Assembly: GCA_029549985.1 (NCBI GenBank)
Contig: JAKPIB010000021.1
Span: 54,128 to 118,127, forward strand
Source of the DNA: Bacillota bacterium
GTDB lineage: Bacteria > Bacillota > Clostridia > Caldicoprobacterales > DTU083
DNA: 64,000 nt
Direction: 5' to 3'
Position numbers and translations under genes: made by a program. Position 1 is the stretch's first letter. Each line of letters begins with the position of its first letter. The notes beneath the pieces are model-generated. The model did not search any database. It was not told where the DNA came from and saw nothing but the letters and a program-made list of their open reading frames with translations. Below, piece by piece: positions 19,167 to 30,322 of the stretch.

Positions 19167-19604
19167 TTATGGGTGTTTTCTTCTTGCCTTTGGCGGAGCC
19201 AGGATCTCAGCCAGTATGATGCTGTTGAGCAGGCTCTCATTTGACAGGTCGAGCTTCAGCTTGGGCTCTTTATCCAAAGCTTCCACCTGCGGCTCACTTT
19301 TCAGGATAGCAGCATAAGAATCGCTGCCCTCCAAAGGACTGGCTTCTGACCTGGCTACATCGTGCCTGGGACCGGTCTTGTCTGCTTTGACCTGCGCGGT
19401 CGGATGCTGAGGCCTTTGGCCTGTAGTCCTGTATGGGCTGCGCTGCCCTGTCTGATTGTAGCCCCGGGCACCCTGCTGCCTTTGATATTGTTGAAGCTGC
19501 CTTTCATATTCCTGCTTTTGCTGCGAGGTACTGACTTGACCCGCTTTATTCACTATACTGACTATTGCTGCTATTATGGCAAAGATTATAAATATAAACT
19601 CCAA
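19167..19604 (-). CDS. Conserved hypothetical membrane-anchored protein
   Basis: A 145-residue protein that I cannot assign a function. The first 20 residues form one membrane helix (MEFIFIIFAIIAAIVSIVNK). A Gln-rich, Arg-rich low-complexity stretch follows (about 28-70). The C-terminus, ESLLNSIILAEILAPPKARR, looks conserved; I recall similar endings in clostridial proteins next to flotillin. The start is TTG with AAGGAGGG seven bases upstream. It lies 22 nt after floA, so it probably shares its transcript and could be a FloA partner at membrane microdomains. That last point is inference from position only. Confidence 0.75.
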   Translation of the reverse strand: MEFIFIIFAIIAAIVSIVNKAGQVSTSQQKQEYERQLQQYQRQQGARGYNQTGQRSPYRTTGQRPQHPTAQVKADKTGPRHDVARSEASPLEGSDSYAAILKSEPQVEALDKEPKLKLDLSNESLLNSIILAEILAPPKARRKHP

Positions 19605-19626
19605 TCAAGAACCCTCCTTCCGGGGG

Positions 19627-20667
19627 TTATTCAGTTTTCTCCTGCTTGTCATCTCTGCCCAGCCTGGATATGGAATCTCTCATTTGCGTATCTGCGATGA
19701 TGTTGCGCATATTATAGTAATCCATGACACCAAGCTTGCCTTCCTTGAGGGCTGCTGCCATGGCCTTTGGTACCTCGGCCTCGGCTTCTACGACCTTTGC
19801 CCTCATTTCCTGGACCTGAGCCTTCATCTCCTGCTCCTTGGCAACTGCCATGGCGCGCCGCTCCTCAGCCTTGGCCTGGGCTATCCGCTTATCGGCTTCA
19901 GCCTGGTCAGTCTGCAGCTGGGCGCCTATGTTGCGGCCGACATCGACATCAGCGATATCGATCGACAGGATCTCAAATGCCGTACCAGCATGCAAACTTT
20001 TATCCAGCACAGTCCGTGATATTTTGTCGGGGTTTTCCAGCACTTCCTTGTGGGAAATGGCCGACCCTACCGTTGTAACTATACCCTCACCAACGCGGGC
20101 CAGTATCGTCTCCTCGCCAGCGCCGCCTACCAGGCGGTCGATGTTGGCTCTTACTGTAACCTTGGCCTTTACCATGACCTCTATGCCGTCCTTGGCAACC
20201 GCTGATACCTTGGGTGTCTCTATCACCTTGGGGTTGACGCTCATCTGTACGGCCTCCAGCACATCGCGCCCAGCCAGGTCGATGGCAGCCGCCCTCTCAA
20301 ACTCAAGCGGTATGTTGGCCCTTTGAGCGGCAATCAGGGCATTGACTACCCGGTCAACATTGCCGCCTGCCAGATAGTGAGCTTCCAGCTTATCCACACT
20401 GAGATCCAGGCCTGCCTTAGTAGCCTTGACCAGAGGATTGACTATCCTGGCCGGAACAACGCGTCTCAAGCGCATGCCTATCAATGTGAATATGCCGATC
20501 CTTACCCCCGCAGCCAATGCAGAGATCCACAGTCCGAGGGGAATAAAGGTCAGCAGGATCGACAGCACTATTATAGCTGCGATGACGATACCTACTACGA
20601 TGAGCATTATCATACCAGGATCTACAGCAGCACCTGCTGCTATCTGCAATATCGTTTCAAACGGCAT
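19627..20667 (-). CDS. floA: Flotillin-like protein FloA
   Basis: Bacterial flotillin that organises functional membrane microdomains. The N-terminal hydrophobic hairpin (about residues 18-52) anchors it. The SPFH-like part follows, with [19 protein letters not shown] and [19 protein letters not shown]. The C-terminal third is a long charged coiled coil (about 240-300, [20 protein letters not shown]). The length of 346 residues fits the YqfA/FloA family. The ATG follows AAGGAG at about ten bases. It sits directly after the NfeD gene, its usual partner. Confidence 0.95.
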   Translation of the reverse strand: MPFETILQIAAGAAVDPGMIMLIVVGIVIAAIIVLSILLTFIPLGLWISALAAGVRIGIFTLIGMRLRRVVPARIVNPLVKATKAGLDLSVDKLEAHYLAGGNVDRVVNALIAAQRANIPLEFERAAAIDLAGRDVLEAVQMSVNPKVIETPKVSAVAKDGIEVMVKAKVTVRANIDRLVGGAGEETILARVGEGIVTTVGSAISHKEVLENPDKISRTVLDKSLHAGTAFEILSIDIADVDVGRNIGAQLQTDQAEADKRIAQAKAEERRAMAVAKEQEMKAQVQEMRAKVVEAEAEVPKAMAAALKEGKLGVMDYYNMRNIIADTQMRDSISRLGRDDKQEKTE

Positions 20668-20725
20668 CTATAAACCACTCCTTCTATGTAATATATTAAT
20701 AAAGAAACATGCCTTAGGCATATCT

Positions 20726-22018
20726 TTATTCACTTGTACCAGTCACAACGATCCTGTTGCCCTCGACCCGGATCACCTTTATCCTGGTACCCTGGGTCAG
20801 GAAAACGCCGTCAGCTACCACATCCACACGGATCCCATCGATCACTGCAGTGCCTGACGGACGCAAAGGAGTGACTGCTTCGCCGGTCTTTCCCAGCAGA
20901 TGGTCATATCCTCCTGTGGCAACAAAGCCCTTATCCGTAGTCACCGACTCTGAAAGTACAAGCCTGCTAAAGAGCCTTGGCCCGCCCAGCAGCTTATATA
21001 GTATCGGTACTGCAACGACAGTCAGCAGCAAGGATATACCCAGGCTTATAAGCCCCTGCTCCGGAGTCGGCGCTGCAAAGATTATAGCTACAATAAATGA
21101 TACTATACCTGCAATGCCAAATATGCCAAAGCCGGGAACTGCAGCCTCTATCAGCATGAGCACTATGCCCAATACGAACAGGAATACCGGCCAGTAGTCC
21201 GTAGTCCCGGCTAATATGCCTCCGCCAAAGTAGAGGGCAAAAGCCAGGATGCCAATGAAGCCGGCTAACCCGAAGCCCTGGGTGAAGAGCTCGATGACGA
21301 CAGCGATCATGCCTACGGTTATAAGGATGGACGCAACATCATACCGGGTCAGGAACTGTACGGCACTGGTCTTGAAGTCCGGCTCGATCTCCTTTACATG
21401 AGCCCCGCTCCATCCCATAAAGTCAAGTATATCATCAACTGACCCGCATACAGCATCGGCATATCCCGCCTCCAGGGCTTCCCCGGCCGTAAGGTCCACG
21501 AGCTTTCCGGGCGGAAAGCCAGGAATATCCAGAGACTTGTCGACCATCCCCGCTGCTATCCGGGCATCCCTGCCCCGTTCCTTGGCCGTGGATCTGAACT
21601 CCGCGCTTACATAGGCCAGGTTTTTGTCGGTCAGCGGGATGGGCTCTGCATCCCCCATGTGGCTGCCCGGAGCCATAAATATTTTTTCTGCGGCTATCGT
21701 AATGAGCGCACCCGCTGATACGGCCCGCTTCTTTACGAACGCAACTACCGGTACCCCTGACCTTAGTATGGCATCCCTGATTTCAACGGCAGAATCGACC
21801 CTGCCGCCCAGGGTCGTGATCTCTATGATAATACCATTTGCATCTGATATGTTGGCATAGTCTATCTCTTTTGATATGTAAGCTGACATTGCAGGAGTGA
21901 TCTCACCGTTCAGCTCGATAACATGAACAACGGCATCCGCCTGGGCATATGCGCCCAAGGATACTATGTATAACAGTAGTGTAATGGTAAAACCCATCAG
22001 CCGAAAGCTTTTCTTCAT
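20726..22018 (-). CDS. NfeD-type membrane-bound serine protease (ClpP class)
   Basis: Long-form NfeD protein of 430 residues. A signal peptide or first helix ends near QADA. A ClpP-class protease domain follows, with TLGGRVDSAVEIRDAIL and KKRAVSAGALITIAAE, where the Ser of SAG is the likely nucleophile. Several membrane helices (about 235-330) and a C-terminal OB-fold NfeD domain complete it. The ATG at 22018 has GGAG nine bases upstream and leaves a clean signal peptide; an ATG five codons earlier lacks a site. Long NfeD paired with FloA is widespread and suggests quality control at flotillin domains. Confidence 0.92.
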   Translation of the reverse strand: MKKSFRLMGFTITLLLYIVSLGAYAQADAVVHVIELNGEITPAMSAYISKEIDYANISDANGIIIEITTLGGRVDSAVEIRDAILRSGVPVVAFVKKRAVSAGALITIAAEKIFMAPGSHMGDAEPIPLTDKNLAYVSAEFRSTAKERGRDARIAAGMVDKSLDIPGFPPGKLVDLTAGEALEAGYADAVCGSVDDILDFMGWSGAHVKEIEPDFKTSAVQFLTRYDVASILITVGMIAVVIELFTQGFGLAGFIGILAFALYFGGGILAGTTDYWPVFLFVLGIVLMLIEAAVPGFGIFGIAGIVSFIVAIIFAAPTPEQGLISLGISLLLTVVAVPILYKLLGGPRLFSRLVLSESVTTDKGFVATGGYDHLLGKTGEAVTPLRPSGTAVIDGIRVDVVADGVFLTQGTRIKVIRVEGNRIVVTGTSE

Positions 22019-22110
22019 TTCATCTGTCTCCATCTTATATTGTCATGATGAACACAGGCATATAATGCTGCATGATGGTTATATTCGCTGGCCTTCCACC
22101 TGATTCCTTC

Positions 22111-23037
22111 TCAGTCTGCCATATTTAAATCAACAGTCACTATGACCCGGGCGTGGTCTGACACCTGGGATGGAAGGATGGTGTAGTCCACTATGCTCAG
22201 ATCCTGGGAAACATAGATGCGGTCAAGCCTGAAGCTTGGCGTTTCCTGGTAAAGGGAATATGTGGACTGGTCGTCTCTGCTCATAAAAACTGCAGCATCA
22301 GCCAGGTCCGGGCTTAGGTGCTCCATCTCGGGGCTGTCCAGTCTGTTGTTGAAATCGCCCATGAATATTGTTCTCTTGCTATTTTGTGCGATCCTGTCGT
22401 TTATAAACCGGATCTGCTTCATCCGTTCCTTGGCATCCAGCCCCAGATGAGTCACAAAAACCTTGATTTCGATCCCATCAACATCTATCTCGGCTTCGAT
22501 CAATCCCCTCGGCTCCAGCTTGTTTTTAGGGAGCTTCAGATTATCAGAGGCCATAATAGGGTATTTGCTCAATACCGCATTGCCGTACCGGGCGCCTAGT
22601 ATATTAAGGTTGCCACCATAGTAGTAAAAATAACCGAGCGCTTCTGCAATAAGCTTTATCTGGTCCTTGTACCCGGATCTGGGCATGAAGCGTTCGACCT
22701 CCTGAAGACCGATCACGTCAGCACCGGATCCCCGGATCTCTTCTATTATGTCATCCAGCTTTACGTCGCCATTCATGTCTATTGCACTATGGATGTTGAA
22801 TGAAAGGAATGTCAGCGTCTTCACCATTTTTTTGGCTTCTTCCTGACGTGATATGTCAAGGGGGATCCGGACGGGCTTGATGCCTGGCTTCTCAGCAGTC
22901 CCACCCCCACCGGCCGCCAGCTGGGCGAAGACAGCATGCTCATTCTCTGTTATTTTCACCCCGCCGCCGGATAATGCCAACATAGAAAATATGAACAGCA
23001 GAACCGTCCCAAATACCCGAAACCCCTTACTCAGCAT
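22111..23037 (-). CDS. Secreted endonuclease/exonuclease/phosphatase family protein
   Basis: Protein of the EEP superfamily (DNase I / sphingomyelinase fold) with an N-terminal signal sequence or anchor (FGTVLLFIFSMLALSG). Family motifs are in order: FLSFNIHSAID, IGLQEVERF (metal-binding Glu), THLGL, FMGDFNNRL, RLDRIYVS and SDHARVIV (catalytic His). The substrate cannot be told; candidates are phosphodiesters of nucleic acids, lipids or inositol phosphates. A 40-residue linker with a Gly run follows the signal. It is a single-gene unit with its own promoter at 23080-23107. GGGGG precedes two adjacent ATG codons; the second has better spacing. Confidence 0.85.
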   Translation of the reverse strand: MLSKGFRVFGTVLLFIFSMLALSGGGVKITENEHAVFAQLAAGGGGTAEKPGIKPVRIPLDISRQEEAKKMVKTLTFLSFNIHSAIDMNGDVKLDDIIEEIRGSGADVIGLQEVERFMPRSGYKDQIKLIAEALGYFYYYGGNLNILGARYGNAVLSKYPIMASDNLKLPKNKLEPRGLIEAEIDVDGIEIKVFVTHLGLDAKERMKQIRFINDRIAQNSKRTIFMGDFNNRLDSPEMEHLSPDLADAAVFMSRDDQSTYSLYQETPSFRLDRIYVSQDLSIVDYTILPSQVSDHARVIVTVDLNMAD

Positions 23038-23079
23038 CATATACCCCCGTCTTTTTATGTAAACTTGATTCTATTATAT

Positions 23080-23107
23080 ATTATATTCTGAAAATTTACA
23101 TTAGCAA
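23080..23107 (-). promoter_or_regulatory. Probable promoter of the EEP gene
   Basis: TTGCTA (23102-23107) and TATAAT (23080-23085) are 16 bp apart on the minus strand, about 40 nt before the start codon. Confidence 0.5.
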
Positions 23108-23148
23108 AAAGACTTGACCGGGGTATCAAATGATGGTTTTGTTGGTAT

Positions 23149-23174
23149 AAAAAAACCCGGCTGTACAACCGGGT
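23149..23174 (-). terminator. Terminator downstream of rpsU region
   Basis: A hairpin with arms ACCCGG/CCGGGT (23155-23160 and 23169-23174) is followed by seven T residues on the minus strand. It ends whatever is transcribed through rpsU and the short frame behind it. Confidence 0.8.
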
Positions 23175-23236
23175 ATTTTGCGTTTACTGAGTCTTAGAAG
23201 GTTAAGGTATTGGTCTTGTTGGCTATGGTTTCTATT

Positions 23237-23382
23237 TTATCTTATGATCGCTGCTGAGGAAGGTGTCCCATGGAATCGAGCTGTGAGCTGTTTCTCTTCC
23301 CTTGCATCTACCCCAATGATCCCTTTAAAATCCTGTTTCGGTTAATGTAATGCCGTTCTTTTAAGTCAGCCGCCTTTGCCAT
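23237..23382 (-). other. Possible small ORF or frameshifted remnant behind rpsU
   Basis: A 240-nt stretch between rpsU and its terminator is not empty. A frame starting at ATG 23382 (MAKAADLKERHYINRNRIL) stops at TAG 23308. The -1 frame continues it as KGIIGVDAREEKQLTARF and on to TAA at 23237. The frames join at TTTAAAG (23323-23329), which is phased as a -1 slippery heptamer (T TTA AAG). The first frame is also in phase with rpsU after its stop codon. It could be a recoded small protein, a gene broken by one base, or chance. There is no clear ribosome binding site. I recognise no family. Confidence 0.28.
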
Positions 23383-23412
23383 TGCTATGGCTGCGAGTAC
23401 TGCTATAATAAA

Positions 23413-23586
23413 TTAGTACTTGCGCTTGCGGGCAGCTTCGGATTTTTTCTTCCTTCTTACACTGGGCTTTTCATAATGCTCCCTCTTGCGCACCTCTGCC
23501 AGCACGCCGGCCTTGGAGCATTTCCTTTTGAACCGTTTTAGCGCGCTTTCTAGTGATTCATTTTCTCCAACTCTGATCTCAGACAT
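23413..23586 (-). CDS. rpsU: 30S ribosomal protein S21
   Basis: A 57-residue basic ribosomal protein. It starts [19 protein letters not shown], continues [20 protein letters not shown] and ends with a lysine/arginine-rich tail, as S21 does in all Firmicutes. The ATG has GGAGGGAAGG just upstream. It has its own strong promoter. The yqeY gene that commonly follows rpsU is absent here; the odd short frame at 23237-23382 takes its place. Confidence 0.95.
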   Translation of the reverse strand: MSEIRVGENESLESALKRFKRKCSKAGVLAEVRKREHYEKPSVRRKKKSEAARKRKY

Positions 23587-23665
23587 TTGCCTTCCCTCCC
23601 TCCGCTAGCACAATTGCCCCGATTGCGGGCATGGAACCTTGGGAAATATATAGAAACCATATATA

Positions 23666-23695
23666 ATTATAACCCTACGGTTTTCAGCGTGTCAA
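23666..23695 (-). promoter_or_regulatory. rpsU: rpsU promoter
   Basis: Perfect TTGACA (23690-23695) and TATAAT (23666-23671) are 18 bp apart on the minus strand. The leader is about 75 nt and can form a small GCCC/GGGC hairpin near 23610-23625. Confidence 0.7.
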
Positions 23696-23712
23696 CTGTT
23701 TTTAACAGGGCA

Positions 23713-24057
23713 TCAGCCGAAGTTGTTTTCCATGGGCCTGCCGCCCAGTATATGATAATGCAGGTGGGCCACTTCCTGGCCTGAATCCCTGCCGCAGTTG
23801 ACAACGACCCTGTATCCCGAATTCTTTATTCCAAGCTTCTCAGCCACTATGGGTATATGAGCGGTCAGATGAGCCATGAGCCTGTCATGGTCTCTTGTCA
23901 GCTCATTGAATGAGCCGATATGCTCTTTAGGTATAAGAAGGACATGGACAGGCGATTTGGGCTGTATGTCATAAAAGCCCAGGACCAGATCGTCTTCATA
24001 TACGATCCTTGAAGGGATCTCACGGTTTACAATGCGGCAAAACAAACAATTATCCAT
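23713..24057 (-). CDS. HIT family nucleotide-binding protein
   Basis: Histidine-triad (HINT-like) hydrolase of purine nucleotide phosphoramidates or related AMP conjugates. The triad is AHLHYHILGG near the C-terminus. The N-terminal CLFCRIVNREIPSRIVYEDD is the common family opening, with a CxxC that may bind zinc. The length of 114 residues is normal. I start at the ATG of MDNCLFC, which has AGGAGGT five bases upstream; a TTG six codons earlier is less likely. It ends the dnaJ-prmA-rsmE-mtaB string, 34 nt after mtaB. Confidence 0.93.
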   Translation of the reverse strand: MDNCLFCRIVNREIPSRIVYEDDLVLGFYDIQPKSPVHVLLIPKEHIGSFNELTRDHDRLMAHLTAHIPIVAEKLGIKNSGYRVVVNCGRDSGQEVAHLHYHILGGRPMENNFG

Positions 24058-24091
24058 AACTACCTCCTGAATCAAAATATATACCCTGTTT

Positions 24092-25417
24092 TCAGGCGTA
24101 AACTATCGTACCCTCCAGATAGGTGCCATTTGCCTTGTCAATACGTACCGGATGCAGGCTGTTCACTATGTCACCGGCGGCTGGGGCTAAAACCCTTATA
24201 TAGTGTTCTGTATAGCCTTCAAAGTATCCTTCCTTCTCCGCACATTCTTTTTCGAACAGGACAGTTTCTTCTCTGCCGACAAACCTTCCAAGGTATGCGG
24301 CCTCCATTTCATGTCCCAGCCGGATCAGGCTTCTGCTGCGCCTTTCCTTGACCTCTGCCGGCACCTGGTCTGGATACTCTGCTGCCGGAGTCCCTTGTCT
24401 GGGTGAATACTGGAACACGTGTATCCTGCTGAAGCCTATAGATCTTACGAAATCCAGGGTGGTTTCAAACTCTTCCTCGGTCTCTCCCGGAAAACCTGTC
24501 ATAATGTCCGTTGTAACGGCTACATCCGGCATGGCGGCCCTGAGCCTGTCGACGATTTCTCTGTATTGCCCTGTGGTATACCTGCGGTACATCCTTCTCA
24601 AGGTGGCATCGCACCCACTTTGCAGAGATATATGATAATGCTGGCACACCCTGGGAAGCCTGCGGACAGCAGCTACGAAGTCCTCCGTAAGCAGATTTGG
24701 CTCTAGGGACCCTAAACGAATCCGCTCGATGCCCGGGACATCATGGATAAGCTTTAGAAGCCCCAGCAGATCCATCCTGTCACCCAGATCCTTTCCATAG
24801 GATGCAATGTGGATACCGGTCAGCACAACTTCCTTGAACCCTCTTTGAGCAAGCCTTTCGACCTCGGCCTTCACACTATCGGGCTTCCGGCTCCTGACAG
24901 GACCTCTGGCATAGGGTATGATGCAATAGGAGCAAAATTGGTTGCATCCCTCCTGTATTTTCAGTATAGCCCTGGTCCTGCCTTCATAGAAATCAATGGG
25001 GGTCTCTTCAAAATCCCTTACCCTCATTATGTCCCCGACTGCATTTACAGCCTGCCTGTCTCTGTAAGCCTTTTCTACATAGTCCACTATGTTCATCCGG
25101 TCATTGGTCCCTAAGACGACACTGACACCAGGTATGTCAAGCACCTCGCCTGAGGCGCGCTGGGCATAGCAGCCAACAACGGCTATTATGGCTTGTGGGT
25201 TCGTCCTGTGGGCCTTCCGTATCATCTGCCTTGATTTTCTGTCGCTCAGACTGGTTACCGTACATGTGTTTATAATATATACGTCAGCATCAGCTTCAAA
25301 ATCCACTATCGTGTAACCATGCTTACGAAACTGCTCCTGCATGGCTTCTGTATCATATTGGTTTGTCTTGCAGCCCAGGGTATAAAACGCCACCCTTTTC
25401 AAGGGTGCTATTTCCAT
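24092..25417 (-). CDS. mtaB: tRNA methylthiotransferase MtaB
   Basis: Radical-SAM enzyme that converts t6A37 to ms2t6A37 in tRNAs reading ANN codons. The N-terminal UPF0004 domain shows YTLGCKTNQYDTEAM and two more cysteines (NTCTV, VGCYAQR) for the auxiliary cluster. The radical-SAM motif is CNQFCSYC. A TRAM domain closes the 441-residue protein. The ATG with GGAGG lies inside the last codons of rsmE (10-nt overlap), so the genes are coupled. MtaB after RsmE is the standard Firmicute order. Confidence 0.95.
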   Translation of the reverse strand: MEIAPLKRVAFYTLGCKTNQYDTEAMQEQFRKHGYTIVDFEADADVYIINTCTVTSLSDRKSRQMIRKAHRTNPQAIIAVVGCYAQRASGEVLDIPGVSVVLGTNDRMNIVDYVEKAYRDRQAVNAVGDIMRVRDFEETPIDFYEGRTRAILKIQEGCNQFCSYCIIPYARGPVRSRKPDSVKAEVERLAQRGFKEVVLTGIHIASYGKDLGDRMDLLGLLKLIHDVPGIERIRLGSLEPNLLTEDFVAAVRRLPRVCQHYHISLQSGCDATLRRMYRRYTTGQYREIVDRLRAAMPDVAVTTDIMTGFPGETEEEFETTLDFVRSIGFSRIHVFQYSPRQGTPAAEYPDQVPAEVKERRSRSLIRLGHEMEAAYLGRFVGREETVLFEKECAEKEGYFEGYTEHYIRVLAPAAGDIVNSLHPVRIDKANGTYLEGTIVYA

Positions 25418-26154
25418 TCCATTTCCTCCATCTGATACATTATTGCAGTCACCACGGCCAGTCCTGCCGTCTCGGTCCGTAGAATGCGTGGTCCGGCCGA
25501 TACAGGTATCCAGCCGTACGACCTGGCGAGGGATACCTCCTCTTGTGAAAAGCCCCCTTCAGGGCCGATGAGTACAGCTATAGAATCAGTCTTGCTCCGA
25601 GCGGTCAAAATGCTGCGAAGGCCTGTCTCTCTTTCACCTTCCCAAAGCACCAGCTTCAGGTCATGGTCTGCACCTTTGACAGCCTCCTTCATTGATACCG
25701 GCATATGGACTTTCGGAATGATACCCCTTCCGCTTTGCTTTGCCGCTTCCTCCGAGATCCTCTGCCACCTATCGGCTTTCCTTGCTGCATCCTTTTCGCT
25801 GTCTATGCGGACTACTGTCCTGTCGGTGACGGTAGGTATTATCTCGTTGACACCAAGCTCGACGCACTTTTGTATAATAAGCTCCAGCTTGGCCGCTTTG
25901 GGCAACCCCTGATATAGGCTGACCTTTACTGCCGGTTCGCCCCTTGAAGGATATCGTCCAAGGATGGAGAGGACAGTCGCATCCTTATCTCCTGATTCTA
26001 TGATGGCCTTGTAATCGCATCCCAGGCCGTCGCAAAGGGTCACCTCGTCCCCTTTCCTGAGCCGCAACACCCGTTGTATATGGATCGAGTCATCTCCTTT
26101 TATAATGGCCGTTGCATCTGAAATATGGGATCTGTCGATAAAAAATCTAGGCAT
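25408..26154 (-). CDS. rsmE: 16S rRNA m3U1498 methyltransferase RsmE
   Basis: SPOUT-class methyltransferase modifying U1498 of 16S rRNA. The N-terminal PUA-like part has HIQRVLRLRKGDEVTLCDG. The C-terminal knot has IGPEGGFSQEEV and GPRILRTETAGLAV, which bind S-adenosylmethionine. I start at the ATG of MPRFFIDRS with a spaced AGG; it lies inside the last codons of prmA (8-nt overlap). An in-frame ATG ten codons upstream is unlikely. The length is 248 residues. Confidence 0.94.
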   Translation of the reverse strand: MPRFFIDRSHISDATAIIKGDDSIHIQRVLRLRKGDEVTLCDGLGCDYKAIIESGDKDATVLSILGRYPSRGEPAVKVSLYQGLPKAAKLELIIQKCVELGVNEIIPTVTDRTVVRIDSEKDAARKADRWQRISEEAAKQSGRGIIPKVHMPVSMKEAVKGADHDLKLVLWEGERETGLRSILTARSKTDSIAVLIGPEGGFSQEEVSLARSYGWIPVSAGPRILRTETAGLAVVTAIMYQMEEMEWK

Positions 26155-27094
26155 TATGCCTGCCCACCACCGCAGCCCATTCACCCATGGTTTCCTTATG
26201 AATGACCTCCAGGCCTGATTCCTCTATCTTTTCAACCACCTCAGGCAGCCTTTCCAGGATTATGCCGGAGGATATGAATATCCCGCCGGGCTTGAGGTAA
26301 TTGCGTATATGCTGTGTCAGGCTGATTATGGCATCAGCAATGATGTTGGCCGTTATTATGTCGTACCTGCCCTGGACCTTATCCAGCAGGTTACCATGTA
26401 TGACCTGCATCCTGTCTTCTACTCCGTTCAGCCTTGCATTTTCCCGGGCGACCATGACCGCATTGGTGTCAAGGTCTATGGCCGTTGCCCTATCCGCTCC
26501 CAGGAGAAGGGCTGCAATTGACAGTATGCCCGTACCGCACCCTATATCTGCGATCGTATCGCCGGTGTTCACATGCCTGTCGAGCAGCCTCAGACACAGC
26601 ACTGTAGTCTCATGGGTCCCTGTACCAAAAGCCATGCCCGGATCCAGGTTCAGTACGTATTCGCCCTCCTTGGGCTCATAATCCTCCCAGGTAGGCTTTA
26701 TTACCAGCCTGTCGCTTATTCTCACAGGCTTGTAGTATTTCTTCCAGTTATTGGACCAGTCCTCTTCCCTGACATTGGTCAGGGACAGCTCCATAGGACC
26801 CAGGTCCATGTCCAGGTCCTGGGCTTTCAAGTGCTCTATCCGTTCCTTTATATAGATGAGCTTGTCATTAAAGGCAGCATCATTGTTGATATATGCCTTT
26901 ACCAGTACCCCCTCATCCTTGTTGGCAAGCACGGATTCATCCACATAGTCCCAGAACAGCCCGTCCTGCTGGGCTGTGTAGAGGTCATCCGGGTCCTCTA
27001 TGACCACCCCGGTCACGCCCGTTTCATAAAACACCTGGGCCGCTATATCGGCACCTTCGTGGGTTGTTTTGATAGCGATCTCTATCCAATCCAT
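26147..27094 (-). CDS. prmA: Ribosomal protein L11 methyltransferase
   Basis: S-adenosylmethionine-dependent enzyme that trimethylates L11. The N-terminal substrate-recognition domain covers about residues 1-120. The catalytic domain has motif I DIGCGTGILSIAALLLGA, the acidic ribose-binding segment AIDLDTNAV and motif IV DIITANIIADAI. The length of 315 residues is typical. The ATG has AGGAGG seven bases upstream. It follows dnaJ as in Bacillus, where this string runs downstream of the heat-shock operon. Confidence 0.95.
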   Translation of the reverse strand: MDWIEIAIKTTHEGADIAAQVFYETGVTGVVIEDPDDLYTAQQDGLFWDYVDESVLANKDEGVLVKAYINNDAAFNDKLIYIKERIEHLKAQDLDMDLGPMELSLTNVREEDWSNNWKKYYKPVRISDRLVIKPTWEDYEPKEGEYVLNLDPGMAFGTGTHETTVLCLRLLDRHVNTGDTIADIGCGTGILSIAALLLGADRATAIDLDTNAVMVARENARLNGVEDRMQVIHGNLLDKVQGRYDIITANIIADAIISLTQHIRNYLKPGGIFISSGIILERLPEVVEKIEESGLEVIHKETMGEWAAVVGRHNA

Positions 27095-27134
27095 GCTTTT
27101 GCCTCCTGTAAAGGGTAGTTAGCCTGACAGGCCT

Positions 27135-28250
27135 CTATGCTCCAAACACATCTCTCATTTTTTCAAAGAAGGACTTTCTCTGATCATTGCTGTCCCTGGT
27201 CATCTCATCGAACTGTCTCAGGATCTCCTTCTGCTTTTCATTAAGGCGCTTGGGCACCTCGATATTGATCCTGACATACAGGTCACCCCTGGTATTGCTG
27301 CGCAGGTGCTGTATGCCCTGGTTGCGCATGCGGAATACCGTACCCGTTTGAGTGCCCTCGGGTATGACGTATTTCACCCTGCCGCTAAGAGTCGGGACCT
27401 CGATCTCAGCTCCCAAAGCCGCCTGTGCGAAGGTGATCGGTATATCACAATGCAGGTCATAACCCTTGCGTTGAAATAGTTTATGAGGCCGCACTGTAAT
27501 ATATACATACAAATCACCCGGTGAACCGCCCCTTTCTCCCGGCTCACCCTCACCTCTCAGGGTTATGGCCTGGCCGTTGTCGATCCCGGCCGGTATCGTA
27601 ACGCTGATTTTTCTCAGCCTGCGGATCTTCTTCCTGCCGTGGCACTTGGGACAGGGGTCTGATATGATCGTACCCTCACCACCGCACCTGTCACAGGTGC
27701 GCACGTTCACAAAACGGCCAAAGGCCGTATTCTGCGCTTGCTGGATCTCTCCTGTACCCTTGCATACTGGGCAGGTGGTGACATCCCCGGGCTTTTTGGC
27801 ACCGGTCCCTTTGCACTCGGTGCAGCTTTCCATTCTGACTACTTCTATCTCCTTTTTGGTGCCAAAGGCGGCCTCCTCAAATGTGATGGTCAGATCATAA
27901 CGCAGGTCGGAACCCCTGACAGGCCCTTTGCTGCGCCTTGAGCGGGTTCCGCCAAAGCCGCCGAAAAACATGTCAAATATATCATCCAGGCCGCTGCCAA
28001 AGTCAAAGCCTTCGAATCCATGCCCCGTAGGACCCGCATGGCCGAACTGGTCATATTGAGCCCTGGTCTCTGGATTGCTCAGTACCTGATAGGCTTCGTT
28101 TATTTCCTTGAAGCGGGCTTCGGCCTCTTTATCCCCCGGGTTCAGGTCAGGATGGTATTTTTTGGCCAGCTGTCTGTAGGCTTTCTTGATCTCCTCTTCG
28201 GATGCGCCCTTTGAAAGCCCCAATACCTCGTAATAGTCCCGTTTCGCCAA
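27135..28250 (-). CDS. dnaJ: Chaperone DnaJ
   Basis: Hsp40 co-chaperone that stimulates DnaK ATPase and delivers substrates. The J domain (1-70) carries HPD in [11 protein letters not shown] Gly/Phe region follows (about 72-105). Four zinc repeats are [24 protein letters not shown] and CPKCHGRK, the last lacking the final Gly. Then come the C-terminal substrate domains. I take a TTG start so the protein begins [17 protein letters not shown] lies eight bases upstream, and the GTG codons before it are poorly spaced. The length is 371 residues. Confidence 0.96.
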   Translation of the reverse strand: MAKRDYYEVLGLSKGASEEEIKKAYRQLAKKYHPDLNPGDKEAEARFKEINEAYQVLSNPETRAQYDQFGHAGPTGHGFEGFDFGSGLDDIFDMFFGGFGGTRSRRSKGPVRGSDLRYDLTITFEEAAFGTKKEIEVVRMESCTECKGTGAKKPGDVTTCPVCKGTGEIQQAQNTAFGRFVNVRTCDRCGGEGTIISDPCPKCHGRKKIRRLRKISVTIPAGIDNGQAITLRGEGEPGERGGSPGDLYVYITVRPHKLFQRKGYDLHCDIPITFAQAALGAEIEVPTLSGRVKYVIPEGTQTGTVFRMRNQGIQHLRSNTRGDLYVRINIEVPKRLNEKQKEILRQFDEMTRDSNDQRKSFFEKMRDVFGA

Positions 28251-28321
28251 TAGCTTCACCACCTAACTGCAAATAGAAAATCATGTCAACCAACAGGTAA
28301 TAAAAAACCCAATATTCCTTG

Positions 28322-28349
28322 AAAAAGCCAAAGCACTTGGCCTTGGCTT
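28322..28349 (-). terminator. Weak terminator between dnaK and dnaJ
   Basis: A 7-bp stem (AAGCCAA 28325-28331 with TTGGCTT 28343-28349) is followed by a few T residues on the minus strand. It may reduce read-through from dnaK into dnaJ rather than stop it. Confidence 0.4.
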
Positions 28350-28382
28350 GATCAGGAACAACGTTTATATATTATATATCAT

Positions 28383-30272
<1,890 letters not shown>

Positions 30273-30322
30273 CTATCCATGATATGCTGTATAAGTTATG
30301 TAAAGGTTTGGGTATTGGCTGC

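Noticed and set aside
23175..23412. Structured RNA such as tmRNA, RNase P or 6S between rpsU and its terminator
   Set aside because: I could not see the conserved cores of these RNAs; the interval looks more like coding sequence in two frames.
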